This document shows, piece by piece, positions 8,146 to 16,234 of a stretch of DNA of 39,826 nt; positions within the stretch are counted from its first letter, which is position 1, and the number at the start of each line of letters is the position of its first letter. The stretch is taken from assembly GCA_016787995.1 (NCBI GenBank), contig JAEUTB010000103.1:1-39826 (forward strand), written 5' to 3'. A model generated the notes under the pieces. The model searched no databases. It worked only from the letters and a program-made list of their open reading frames with translations, and had not been told where the DNA came from. Source of the DNA: Flavobacteriales bacterium (GTDB taxonomy: Bacteria; Bacteroidota; Bacteroidia; Flavobacteriales_F; PHOS-HE28). Both the position numbers and the translations under genes were made by a program.

Positions 8146-11100
8146 TTACGTCCGGGACGTAGGAGAAGGAATGGTGCGCTCCAAAGGCAGGTGTATCCGC
8201 ACTTGGGTCCCTTCAGCATCGCTGATCAAGGTGATGCGACCGCCTAATTGACGCATACACTCGGCGATGATGACGAAGCCAAGGCCGGTGGCCGGGCCTC
8301 GACGTTCCGCGTCATCCAATTGGGAAACGCCTTGCAATTCCCCTTCGAGCCGGGCGATGACGGCAGGCGGGATGCCAATACCGTTGTCCGCGATGGTGAG
8401 GATGTACCCATCCGATCCGAACTCTTCGGAGATGGTCACTTTGGAGGCGTGCGCATGGGCATGCACGTTCATAAGCGCATTGTGAACGACGATGCGAAGG
8501 AGGTCGGCATCGGTGCGCACCGTGGATGTCTGAGCGACTTCGTTCATGGCAACGATGCCAGCTCGTTCGAGCATTTCCTGTACCCGGAAGAGCACTCCTT
8601 CGGCGATATCGCGCACCACCACCGTACGGATATCAGGCCCGAAGCGTTTGCTGCGTGTTCTTATCCAGGTGAGGAGGCTCTCCGCATTGCTGTGCAGTTT
8701 GGTCGTACTGGCGCTCAGGTCAGCCAATGTTTCCGCCAGGTCGTTGCCGGGCCGCCCTTCGCGTAGGAGGACCTCCGCACTGTGCGCCACGCGGGCCACG
8801 AAGCGGAGGGGGGGGACCACATCATGCGAGATCACGGAGATGAGCTTCTCCTGATGGGCCAATGCGTTCATGAGTTCCTTGTTCGCGTGCAGCAGCGCTT
8901 CGGTCTGGTCCGCCACGTTCTCTTCCAACCACTTGTTCCGTTTCCTCAAGCGCACCGTGTTCAGCTTAGCACCGCCCCAAAGAAGTGCACCAAAGAGCGT
9001 GGCGCCGAGGATGAAAGCGGGCCAGGTGGCCCAGAAGGGTCTTCGGACGCGGAACCAGTACGTGGTCTCCGGTTCGATGCCACGGGCAACGGACCCCACC
9101 TTCCTGATGTAGACCGCGTAGTCACCGGATGGAGGTCGGACCAACTTCACGGTGCGCTCTCCGGTCGGTATCAATCGCCATTCATCGACCAATCCTGGAA
9201 CCAGGAACTCGAATTGAGCGTTCTCCGGATCGCCCCAGTAGGGTACCGAGAAGTCGAACTCGATATCCTCCACATCATGTTCGATGATCAGGTAGTCATT
9301 CTCTCGCCATTGCTTGCCATTCACACGCACATAACCATGGATCAGGCCCAGTTCGGGGAACGGGTCCGGGATCGATCCGGGGAAGAACCGCACCAGACCC
9401 TCGATGGTGGGGTAGGACACTGAACCGTCCGGAAGTGCGATGTACGCTGGGTCGCAGCCTCCGTTGAATTCCAAGTTGACCATACCTGTCGCGGATCCGA
9501 AACGGGCCAAATACGGCCGTTGGGCTTTATCCTTGAGGTAGGTCCGTACATCCGCCATGGTCGTGTGGATCAGTCCGCGGTTGGTACTGATCCAAAGGAT
9601 ACCGTCACGCAGGAGAAAGCTGTGCGCGTAGTCCAAACAGTTCAACGGGTCGTTGGGTAGCCGTATCGCTGAATCTCCCTGTACCAAGTACCAGCCGTTG
9701 CCATAGGTGCCCACCAACAACAGATCTTCCACTTGGGAGATGGCCCTCACATCCATATCCTTCAGGCCATTCACGGGTCGGAAGGTCGAATGGTCCGATG
9801 AGCCGATGTAGAGCCCACGGTCGCAGCCGTAAAGAAGGGTGCCTTCCGGGCTTACCGAGAGGACCGATGGCCAGTCTTGATAGCCCTGCACGGGTAGGCG
9901 TACCAGGTCCCGGAAGCGACCCGAACGCCATACCTTGATATGACCAGCCAGGCTAACGAGGATGGAATCGCCGTGAGGTTTCATCGCCACACCGCGCTCC
10001 ACTCGCGGTAGAACGATCTCTTCCACAGCGGTGATCGGGTCGTAGCGGATCATTTGAGTATCACGCCAGGCCCAGATCTTCCCTTCATGGTCCTTCGGAA
10101 GGTAGAAGTTGTCCACGTTGGAAAGGCTCTCCAATCGCTTGCAGCCTGTGGTCGACTTCTGATAAGCTTGGCGGTCCGCGGTGAAGATGACACTGCCGTC
10201 GGGGGTGAGCGCTTGCGCGAAGACCGAGGATCGTGTGATCACGTGGCCTTCGCACACGGAGCGGCTCAGCATTTCGGCACGTAGCACGTGCAGGCCCGTG
10301 GTGGAAGTGCCCACGAGGATCGTACGTGCCCCGGGGATCTCCAGAACGTCGGTGATCGTGTGGGCTGGGGGAATACCCGTCGAAATGGTCTCGGCCACAA
10401 GTCCATTATCGACCGGGTCCGAACGAAGCACGATGAGCTGTTGATCGAACACCATATGTGCAACGGGATGGCCCTGATGCCAGAAGACAATGGGCCATGG
10501 TGTGCCGTCCGGTATGGGATCCCCCTTCACCCTGACCGGCACAGCCGCACCGGTTTTCGGATCCAGGGAGTGGACCGTGCCGGACTCATCCGTTCCGAAG
10601 GCCGAGCCTGCTACAACGAATATCCTGTCCATCCGTACTGAAAGAGGGACCTGTCCCACTCGTGTGGTGTCGTGCCAGAGCCAACAGCTATCCTGTCCGA
10701 TGATCACCATGTCCTGTGCGCTCGTGGCGAAACAGGCTTTGCGCCGGTGCGGTTGATCCGTGAACGCCTGCTTTGGTCGGCTTAACCTAGCGTAGAGCTC
10801 CACCGATGGCAAACCTCCGGTCATCTGGAAATTCTGGTGATCGGAGTGGATCATCACGGGTGCGATATGTCCATGGATATCATACCCGTTCCCGTTGGCA
10901 TCTTCTACGATGACCTCGCCCAGTGCCGTCGTCAGGATGTTGCGGATACGTTTGGCGGTCAACGCACCACGCCCCTTCAACTCGAATGTCCGAAGTGCGC
11001 CACCATCATAACGGACCAAGCCGCCTTCCGTGGCGATCCATACATAGCCTGCGGTATCCAACTCCATGTGTACCACACTGTTCTGTGGTAGGCCATTGTT

Positions 11101-11214
11101 CGAGTTGAAGTGCCGCCAAACCCTGTATTCCTGAGCCTGTGCAAGGTGCAAGGAGGCACCAAGTAGCATGGCCAGCAACGCGAGGCTCAGTCCAAGGGGC
11201 TCGCTCTTGCTCAT
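8146..11214 (-). CDS. Propeller-domain sensor histidine kinase
   Basis: The 1022-residue protein starts with a signal peptide (1 to about 27). It continues with a periplasmic beta-propeller region carrying two-component-propeller motifs such as NNGLPQNSV and GYVWIATEGGLVRYDG, then a Y_Y_Y-like Ig domain (about 640-720), a transmembrane segment (about 729-749), a coiled coil and a histidine kinase core. The likely phospho-accepting residue is H797 in ISHDVVPPLRF. ATPase boxes are HNALMN (N912, N916), DNGIGIP (943-949) and GPATGLGF (973-980). There is no fused receiver or AraC domain, so it is a classical kinase, not a hybrid. An 8-G run at 8808-8815 encodes the VVPPL turn and leaves the frame intact. 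The start overlaps the response regulator stop by 4 bases. Confidence 0.92.
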   Translation of the reverse strand: MSKSEPLGLSLALLAMLLGASLHLAQAQEYRVWRHFNSNNGLPQNSVVHMELDTAGYVWIATEGGLVRYDGGALRTFELKGRGALTAKRIRNILTTALGEVIVEDANGNGYDIHGHIAPVMIHSDHQNFQMTGGLPSVELYARLSRPKQAFTDQPHRRKACFATSAQDMVIIGQDSCWLWHDTTRVGQVPLSVRMDRIFVVAGSAFGTDESGTVHSLDPKTGAAVPVRVKGDPIPDGTPWPIVFWHQGHPVAHMVFDQQLIVLRSDPVDNGLVAETISTGIPPAHTITDVLEIPGARTILVGTSTTGLHVLRAEMLSRSVCEGHVITRSSVFAQALTPDGSVIFTADRQAYQKSTTGCKRLESLSNVDNFYLPKDHEGKIWAWRDTQMIRYDPITAVEEIVLPRVERGVAMKPHGDSILVSLAGHIKVWRSGRFRDLVRLPVQGYQDWPSVLSVSPEGTLLYGCDRGLYIGSSDHSTFRPVNGLKDMDVRAISQVEDLLLVGTYGNGWYLVQGDSAIRLPNDPLNCLDYAHSFLLRDGILWISTNRGLIHTTMADVRTYLKDKAQRPYLARFGSATGMVNLEFNGGCDPAYIALPDGSVSYPTIEGLVRFFPGSIPDPFPELGLIHGYVRVNGKQWRENDYLIIEHDVEDIEFDFSVPYWGDPENAQFEFLVPGLVDEWRLIPTGERTVKLVRPPSGDYAVYIRKVGSVARGIEPETTYWFRVRRPFWATWPAFILGATLFGALLWGGAKLNTVRLRKRNKWLEENVADQTEALLHANKELMNALAHQEKLISVISHDVVPPLRFVARVAHSAEVLLREGRPGNDLAETLADLSASTTKLHSNAESLLTWIRTRSKRFGPDIRTVVVRDIAEGVLFRVQEMLERAGIVAMNEVAQTSTVRTDADLLRIVVHNALMNVHAHAHASKVTISEEFGSDGYILTIADNGIGIPPAVIARLEGELQGVSQLDDAERRGPATGLGFVIIAECMRQLGGRITLISDAEGTQVRIHLPLERTIPSPTSRT

Positions 11215-11864
11215 GTCCTTCGGTAGCCGTGTGCGTTCACCAGGGTTTGCAACTCCAAGGCGTTCTGAACGTCCAGTTTCTCGAAGAGTCGAGCCTTGTA
11301 CGTCGCAGCCGTACTGATGCCGATGCCCATACGTTGCGAAATCTCCTTCACACCAAGGCCGGCCAGGATATGGTCCAGGACGAGCAATTCCTGTTTCGAC
11401 AACCGCTCGAAGGGTGATCGTTCATGTGTCCCCCCGCGATCCAAGCTCTGCATCTCCAGCCCATGCCCGATATAGACCTTGCCATCAAGCACGTGGCGGA
11501 TAGCCTTGATCACTTCGTCTTCCGGCGCTTCCTTGTTCAGGTATCCAGCGCAGCCTAGGGCGATCACCCGTTGTGCGTACAGCCGTTCAGGGTTCATGGA
11601 GTAGACCAGGATGCGCATACCCGGGTAGGCTCTTCGGATATCCTCGATGTGCTCCATGGCGTTACCATCGGATAGTTGCAGGTCGAGGATGAGCAAGGTG
11701 GGGGGACCTTCGACGGAAAGCAAAGCCAGCAGCCCGCGGATGGTGGCCACATCGTGCACCACCAGATAGGGCAGCTTCAGCGTGATCAAGTTCCTGAGGC
11801 CTCGACGGATGATCACGTGATCATCGAGGATCAGGATACGTGCGTAAGGGGTGTGTGGGCTCAT
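11211..11864 (-). CDS. NarL/FixJ-type response regulator
   Basis: A 217-residue protein with an N-terminal receiver (D14, D15, phospho-acceptor D61 in LLILDLQLSDG, S89, K111) and a C-terminal LuxR-type helix-turn-helix (about 150-212, with LSKQELLVLDHILAG and GIGISTAATYKARLFEKL). It should bind DNA when phosphorylated by the kinase encoded next. It is the first gene of the minus-strand block and its stop overlaps the kinase start (ATGA). Targets cannot be seen; the downstream TonB/Sia genes are natural candidates. The 5' leader contains a small GC-rich hairpin at 11890-11903. Confidence 0.92.
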   Translation of the reverse strand: MSPHTPYARILILDDHVIIRRGLRNLITLKLPYLVVHDVATIRGLLALLSVEGPPTLLILDLQLSDGNAMEHIEDIRRAYPGMRILVYSMNPERLYAQRVIALGCAGYLNKEAPEDEVIKAIRHVLDGKVYIGHGLEMQSLDRGGTHERSPFERLSKQELLVLDHILAGLGVKEISQRMGIGISTAATYKARLFEKLDVQNALELQTLVNAHGYRRT

Positions 11865-11889
11865 GCTGACAAATGCCAGTTCAAAAACG

Positions 11890-11903
11890 GACCCCTTCGG
11901 GTC
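11890..11903. repeat. Orphan GACCC...GGGTC hairpin
   Basis: GACCCCTTCGGGTC forms a 5-bp stem with a 4-base loop in the 275-base spacer between the divergent response regulator and rimO genes. It resembles the larger 17-bp palindromes at 16009-16161 and 37277-37344 but is shorter and has no second hairpin 34 bases away. It may be a degenerate copy or an independent leader structure. I see no gene in 11865-12139. Confidence 0.45.
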
Positions 11904-12103
11904 GAATTCCTTCTACGCGTGCAATTCGGGGAGAGCCATACCCTTGCACAAGCATTCTTCATTTCCGCCCCGGCCCCGGGTGATCGGACTTGGTGTCGCT
12001 ATAACACCTTGTTCGGTCGGGAGAGACCCGGGGTCCGGTGGCGGAAACTTCCTTGACAGGCCGAAGATAACCGCCGGAAGTGCCTCGAGGGCTGGCCTGC
12101 CGT

Positions 12104-12111
12104 TAGCTTTG
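12104..12111 (+). promoter_or_regulatory. Candidate -7 box for rimO
   Basis: TAGCTTTG matches the Bacteroidota -7 consensus TAnnTTTG and lies 28 bases before the rimO ATG. I found no clear TTG-type -33 element at the expected distance. Confidence 0.5.
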
Positions 12112-12139
12112 CCCCGCTCGTCACTACGGGCTCCACTGA

Positions 12140-13453
12140 ATGAAAGTCCGCACGCTCAGGCCTACGAAGGTCAACGTTGTCACGCTCGGTTGTTCGAAGA
12201 ACACCTTCGATAGTGAGGTGATGATGGCTCAGCTCAAGGCCAATGGCATCGCTGTGGACCATGAATCCGATTCCGGGGAACACAACGTGGTGGTGATCAA
12301 CACCTGCGGCTTCATCGACAATGCCAAGCAGGAGAGCATCGATACCATCCTGAGCTATGCGAAGGCCAAGGATCAAGGCTTGGTGGAGAAGGTGTATGTG
12401 ACGGGCTGCCTCAGCCAGCGTTATGCCCCTGAGTTGAAGGATGGCATCCCCCAAGTGGACGCCTGGTTCGGCACCCGTGATCTGCCCAGGCTCCTGAAGA
12501 CCCTAAAGGCCGATTACAAGAAGGAATTGGTCGGTGAGCGGCTCTTGACCACACCGGCCCACTATGCCTATTTCAAGATCAGTGAAGGGTGTGACCGTAA
12601 ATGCAGCTTCTGCGCCATACCGCTGATGCGCGGCAAGCATGTGAGCACACCGATGGACCAGCTGGTGACCAATGCCCAGAACTTGGCCCGCCAAGGTGTG
12701 AAGGAACTCATCCTTATCGCACAGGACTTGACCTATTACGGGCTTGATGTCTACAAGAAGCGCAACCTCGATGAGCTCGTTGCACGCCTGAGTGATGTGG
12801 AAGGGATCGATTGGATCCGCCTTCACTATGCGTTCCCAAGTGGCTTCCCCATGGAGGTCCTTGATGTGATGCGGGATCGGTCCAACGTGTGCAACTACCT
12901 CGATATGCCCTTGCAACATGGCAGCACCGGAATGCTGAAACGGATGCGACGCGGCATCACGCAGGAGAAGACCGAGGCCCTGGTGGCCACCATCCGCGAT
13001 AAGGTACCTGGCATCGCCATCCGCACCACGCTCATCGCGGGCTTCCCCGGTGAAACACAGGCCGACCATGATGACAGTTTGCGGTGGATCGAAAGGATGC
13101 GTTTCGATAGGCTGGGTGCATTCACGTACAGCCATGAGGAGGACACCCATGCACATACCATGGAGGATGATGTGCCCGAAGCCGTGAAGCAGGAACGCGC
13201 GCAGGAGATCATGGAGCTGCAAGGTGGCATCAGCCTTGAACTCAACCAGGCCAAAGTGGGCAAGACCTACAAGGTGTTGGTGGATAAGGCCGAGAACGGC
13301 CATTGGATCGCCCGCACCGAATTCGATTCACCCGAGGTGGACAACGAAGTGCTCATCCCTTTGAGCACGGATGTGCACCTGCGCATAGGGGACTTCGCCA
13401 CCGTGCGGATCACCGAAGCGAACGAACACGACCTGCGCGCCGTGGTGGCTTAG
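12140..13453 (+). CDS. rimO: Ribosomal protein S12 methylthiotransferase RimO
   Basis: A 437-residue radical-SAM enzyme that methylthiolates the conserved aspartate of ribosomal protein S12. The N-terminal MTTase domain has the three cluster cysteines C18, C56 and C90. The radical-SAM motif CDRKCSFC gives C151, C155 and C158. A C-terminal TRAM domain follows from about 370. The LGCSKNTFDSE opening and the LMRGKHVS segment after the cluster separate RimO from MiaB. Length is typical. The stop overlaps the stop of the convergent haem-binding gene by 4 bases. Confidence 0.96.
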   Translation: MKVRTLRPTKVNVVTLGCSKNTFDSEVMMAQLKANGIAVDHESDSGEHNVVVINTCGFIDNAKQESIDTILSYAKAKDQGLVEKVYVTGCLSQRYAPELKDGIPQVDAWFGTRDLPRLLKTLKADYKKELVGERLLTTPAHYAYFKISEGCDRKCSFCAIPLMRGKHVSTPMDQLVTNAQNLARQGVKELILIAQDLTYYGLDVYKKRNLDELVARLSDVEGIDWIRLHYAFPSGFPMEVLDVMRDRSNVCNYLDMPLQHGSTGMLKRMRRGITQEKTEALVATIRDKVPGIAIRTTLIAGFPGETQADHDDSLRWIERMRFDRLGAFTYSHEEDTHAHTMEDDVPEAVKQERAQEIMELQGGISLELNQAKVGKTYKVLVDKAENGHWIARTEFDSPEVDNEVLIPLSTDVHLRIGDFATVRITEANEHDLRAVVA

Positions 13454-13944
13454 TGGCGGCCCTTTCCATCCCCGTTACCGCCACCGGAACCAGCCTCGGC
13501 AGGTATGGCATCGCGCAACGCACTGAAGAAGGTGGACAACACCTGCCGTTGAGCCGGGTTAAGCCGTGCCTCACCATGCACCCAGGTGTAGCTCGGCAGC
13601 GGCATTTCCTCTTGATCGATCAACTCCACGCTCTCTTCGGCCTTATGCCGTTGCCACTTGGCGCGCCGACGCCCCCACGAGCTCATATCGAATTCCGCCC
13701 GGCCTTCTTCGATGTGGTCCTGCAACCAGAAGTTGATCGGCGTGATCCGGCTGTACCAAGGGTAGGTCGTGTGGTCGCTGTGGCAGTCGTAGCAGGCCGT
13801 GCGCAGGAGGTCCCGCACTTCAGCCGGAGGCTCGGTCACGGCGATCAGATCATGTTCCGGGGCATTGGCCTCCACGGTACGGTCGGGCTGCACGAATTGG
13901 GCGATCACCACCAGCGCCGCCAATATCCCAAGGGCCCTCTTCAT
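13450..13944 (-). CDS. Periplasmic haem-binding domain protein (c-type CxxCH)
   Basis: A 164-residue protein with an N-terminal hydrophobic signal or anchor (1 to about 18) and a single covalent haem site CYDCH (C51, C54, H55) followed by SDHTTYPWYSRITP, the pattern of the Haem_bd family common in Bacteroidota. A methionine in EEMPLPSY at about 112-113 is a candidate sixth ligand. The C-terminus is a Gly-rich tail. Its role is probably electron transfer or haem sensing at the cytoplasmic membrane, but no partner is identifiable. It overlaps the end of the upstream peptidase gene by 4 bases (ATGA), so the two are likely translated together. Confidence 0.85.
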   Translation of the reverse strand: MKRALGILAALVVIAQFVQPDRTVEANAPEHDLIAVTEPPAEVRDLLRTACYDCHSDHTTYPWYSRITPINFWLQDHIEEGRAEFDMSSWGRRRAKWQRHKAEESVELIDQEEMPLPSYTWVHGEARLNPAQRQVLSTFFSALRDAIPAEAGSGGGNGDGKGRH

Positions 13945-15551
13945 CGCTTCTCGATCTCCAAGACCACGGCCATGGCCGCTTTGTTGGCCGGACCCGTGGC
14001 ACCAAAAGTCTTGCCTTGGGTATAATTCAACGAGCTCGCCTCCGCGAGTTCGGTGCCGAGTACAACGCTCAACTTAGCATCCATCCCCTTGGCCGTTGAT
14101 GCCTTCAACGCTCCGTCCACCTTGTTGAAGTCGATGGCCTGGTTGTAGACCAGGATGGTCATCACGTCGGTGGTGCCCACATCATCGGCCGTCATGCTCT
14201 GGTCGCGGGGGAATTGGCGCGTGCCTGTGATGCCGCAGTAGGGCGAATGTTTCGGTGTGTTAGGGAACAATACGTAGGTGCTACCATCTACTTCCTGCCC
14301 GAAACAATATGCGTAGCACTCGGTGTTGTTGGTCATCTCCACCTTGAAGCGCGTGCCCTTTGCGATGGGTTTCTCCGTTCTGAACGTACGGCCGCCCATG
14401 TGCTTCAGCGCGATGTATTCCCCAGTGGGCTTGCCTGCATCATCCACGATCGGCAGGCCGAAGCGGATATCGAAAGTGCTCGGCTTCACATCCACGCCTT
14501 CGCCCTGCGGATAAACGGCATAAGCCTCTTTGGTGAAGTGCGCGAAGTCGTCATAGCTCACCCATGCCAGTCCGTTCTTACCCCATTCAGGGCCCCACGA
14601 GTTCATGATCTGAAAGCCCCCCATCGGCTTCTCGTACTCGTTCTGGAATTTGTAGTCGTCGTATCCGATCACGCACATGGCATGGCCACCGAAACCGCGC
14701 ATCGCGTAGTCGCTCTGCGTGGGCAGCCACTTGTCCTGGCCCATCATATCCTGCATGAAGCTGCCGCCCACCATCATGCCGATGACGATGGGGCTGCCTT
14801 GCGCTAGCTGCTGCTTCATGGCCACCATGTCCACCATGGAACGTGGATCGTCGCTCTTCGAAAGGCGCTGCGATCCTTTGATCCGGAATTGCGAGGCCTG
14901 CCGGCGCTGCTCTTCGGTGGGCAGCTTCGCACAACTCTCGTCCGTGTACCCGAATTGGCTGTAGGGGAGGGCACCGCCGCCCTTCATCTGGTCCATGGCG
15001 CGCTGGATGTAGCTGCCCTGGCAATCGCTGTTCTCGATCTTGATCTGGTTGTACATGAACGCCGGACTGAACGCCGTGCTGTTCGGATCCTGCTTGGTGG
15101 CCGCCGCTTGTACGATGGTGCGTGCAGCATAAGCGCTCGCCCAAGCCACACAGCTGCCCTGTTGCCCTTGGTTCTGGCGCTTGGGGGCGTACTGCTCCAG
15201 CGAATGACGCTCGGGCAAAGGGGCGTTCACATTGTCCGCAAGGGGTTCGAAGACCTCAGCCTTGTCGTAGACAGCGGGGTCCATGTTACCACCGGTGGCC
15301 AGCTTCACCAGTTGGCTCACGTCGGCACCTCCTTCGCCAAGGCAGCCCTTCAGACCTCCGGTGAAGTACAATACAGCCCCGATGCCGAGCACGATCAGCA
15401 TCAACTTGGGTTTCTTCATCAGCAGGCCGATGAGCATCGGCAACAACGAGCCCATTCCACCGCCTCCTCCGCTCATGCCACCGCCACCCCCTCCTGTGGA
15501 ACGGCGGCTGGGTTGCTGCTCATTGCGGTCGTCGGTCATTCTGATCGGCAT
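13941..15551 (-). CDS. Membrane-anchored papain-family (C1) peptidase with DUF4384-like tail
   Basis: The 536-residue product has a short hydrophilic, glycine-rich N-terminus (18-35), a hydrophobic stretch at about 36-64, and a C1-type peptidase domain (about 115-350). The catalytic set is visible: oxyanion Q128 and C134 in NQGQQGSCVAW, H290 in GGHAMCVIGYDD and N317 in IMNSWG. A C-terminal region at about 370-460 (YAYCFGQEVDGSTYVLFPN, then DVMTILVYN) resembles DUF4384, a domain often attached to bacterial peptidases and kinases. There is no propeptide or cleavable signal, so the domain is probably anchored with the protease outside. Substrate unknown. An ATG at 15539 is an alternative start. 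Confidence 0.85.
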   Translation of the reverse strand: MPIRMTDDRNEQQPSRRSTGGGGGGMSGGGGGMGSLLPMLIGLLMKKPKLMLIVLGIGAVLYFTGGLKGCLGEGGADVSQLVKLATGGNMDPAVYDKAEVFEPLADNVNAPLPERHSLEQYAPKRQNQGQQGSCVAWASAYAARTIVQAAATKQDPNSTAFSPAFMYNQIKIENSDCQGSYIQRAMDQMKGGGALPYSQFGYTDESCAKLPTEEQRRQASQFRIKGSQRLSKSDDPRSMVDMVAMKQQLAQGSPIVIGMMVGGSFMQDMMGQDKWLPTQSDYAMRGFGGHAMCVIGYDDYKFQNEYEKPMGGFQIMNSWGPEWGKNGLAWVSYDDFAHFTKEAYAVYPQGEGVDVKPSTFDIRFGLPIVDDAGKPTGEYIALKHMGGRTFRTEKPIAKGTRFKVEMTNNTECYAYCFGQEVDGSTYVLFPNTPKHSPYCGITGTRQFPRDQSMTADDVGTTDVMTILVYNQAIDFNKVDGALKASTAKGMDAKLSVVLGTELAEASSLNYTQGKTFGATGPANKAAMAVVLEIEKR

Positions 15552-15588
15552 GGTGGTCGGGTGTTGGTGGTTCGGGTGGGAAAGTCAT

Positions 15589-15909
15589 TCACGGGCGGAA
15601 ACGTTCGCGCCCCGTTAATAGACGCCAGAAAAGGATGAAGTCACTCGCCAGACTGTACAACGGGTATTGGAAGGTGGCAGGCTTGTTACGCTCGAAGAAA
15701 GCATGGCCCACCCAGGCGAACCCGTACCCTCCGATCGGCACCAGCCAAAGCCAGGCAGCGTTCCGGGTGATCAACGCCAAAACGATCCACAGACCGATCA
15801 ACGCCGTGCCCGTGAAGTGCAGAATCCGACTGGTCGGGTTTTGGTGCTCGCGCAGGTAGAAGGGGAAGAAATCCTTCAATGATGTGTATCGCGGCGTGTC
15901 GGTGGACAT
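15589..15909 (-). CDS. DUF962/Mpo1-like membrane protein
   Basis: A 106-residue protein with YTSLKDFFPFYLREHQNP at 8-25, the conserved HFTGT histidine and GHAFFERNKPATF near 70, and two or three hydrophobic segments. This is the DUF962/Mpo1-like family; yeast Mpo1 is an iron-dependent dioxygenase acting on 2-hydroxy fatty acids. The conserved H and NPxS-type residues are present. I start at the ATG at 15909 because the longer frame to 16095 merely translates the palindromic repeats into TPEGS peptides. A TACATTTC box lies at 15928-15935 on the same strand. Confidence 0.82.
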   Translation of the reverse strand: MSTDTPRYTSLKDFFPFYLREHQNPTSRILHFTGTALIGLWIVLALITRNAAWLWLVPIGGYGFAWVGHAFFERNKPATFQYPLYSLASDFILFWRLLTGRERFRP

Positions 15910-16008
15910 CTTCGTGACTTGGGCCTCGAAATGTAACCAAGCGCGGCTTGACGGCCGTGCCAAGGCTCCCGCGTCTTCTTTCGAACGCAAATTGATGGAC
16001 CTGCTCTG

Positions 16009-16076
16009 CGACCCCTCCGGGGTCGAATGCGATCTGCTACTATTGAAAGCTATGTTCTGTGACCCCTCTGGGGTCA
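16009..16076 (+). repeat. Two-hairpin palindromic module, copy 1
   Basis: Two perfect 17-base palindromic hairpins: CGACCCC-TCC-GGGGTCG at 16009-16025 and TGACCCC-TCT-GGGGTCA at 16060-16076, each with a 7-bp stem and a 3-base loop, separated by 34 bases that end GCTATGTTCTG. The same two-hairpin layout occurs inverted at 16095-16161 and again at 37277-37344. It lies in the 325-base spacer between divergent genes, so it is not a simple terminator. Confidence 0.85.
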
Positions 16077-16094
16077 GGTAAGATCCTTTCGTCA

Positions 16095-16161
16095 CGACCC
16101 CAGAGGGGTCACAGAGCTTAGAAAAATCGAAAAAGCAATGCCTTCGACCCCAGCGGGGTCG
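16095..16161 (-). repeat. Two-hairpin palindromic module, copy 2 (inverted)
   Basis: Hairpins at 16095-16111 (stem GACCCC/GGGGTC, loop AGA) and 16145-16161 (CGACCCC-AGC-GGGGTCG), separated by 33 bases. Read on the minus strand the order is CGACCCC...GGGGTCG, spacer ending AAGCTCTG, then TGACCCC...GGGGTC, which is the same order and spacing as copy 1. The two modules therefore face each other, like bacterial interspersed mosaic elements. Confidence 0.82.
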
Positions 16162-16219
16162 CAGATAATGAAGAGGCGATTGCCCTGACGGCCGTGCATG
16201 TGCGCCGGATGAACACGGC

Positions 16220-16227
16220 TACCTTTG
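16220..16227 (+). promoter_or_regulatory. Candidate -7 box for bshC
   Basis: TACCTTTG matches TAnnTTTG exactly and ends 7 bases before the bshC ATG, so the transcript would have almost no 5' leader. Confidence 0.55.
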
Positions 16228-16234
16228 CGCCCTG

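Noticed and set aside
8808-8815. Possible frameshift at an 8-G run in the histidine kinase
   Set aside because: The frame continues intact into clear ATPase motifs; only the Pro in the H-box remains worth checking.
12503-13303. 266-codon antisense frame inside rimO
   Set aside because: Rich in His and Leu as expected from the reverse of a coding strand; rimO has all catalytic cysteines.
15910-16095. N-terminal extension of the DUF962 protein
   Set aside because: The extra 62 codons translate the palindromic hairpins; the family starts near the ATG at 15909.
16009-16161. CRISPR array
   Set aside because: Repeats are hairpins in inverted pairs, not direct repeats with unique spacers, and no cas genes are present.
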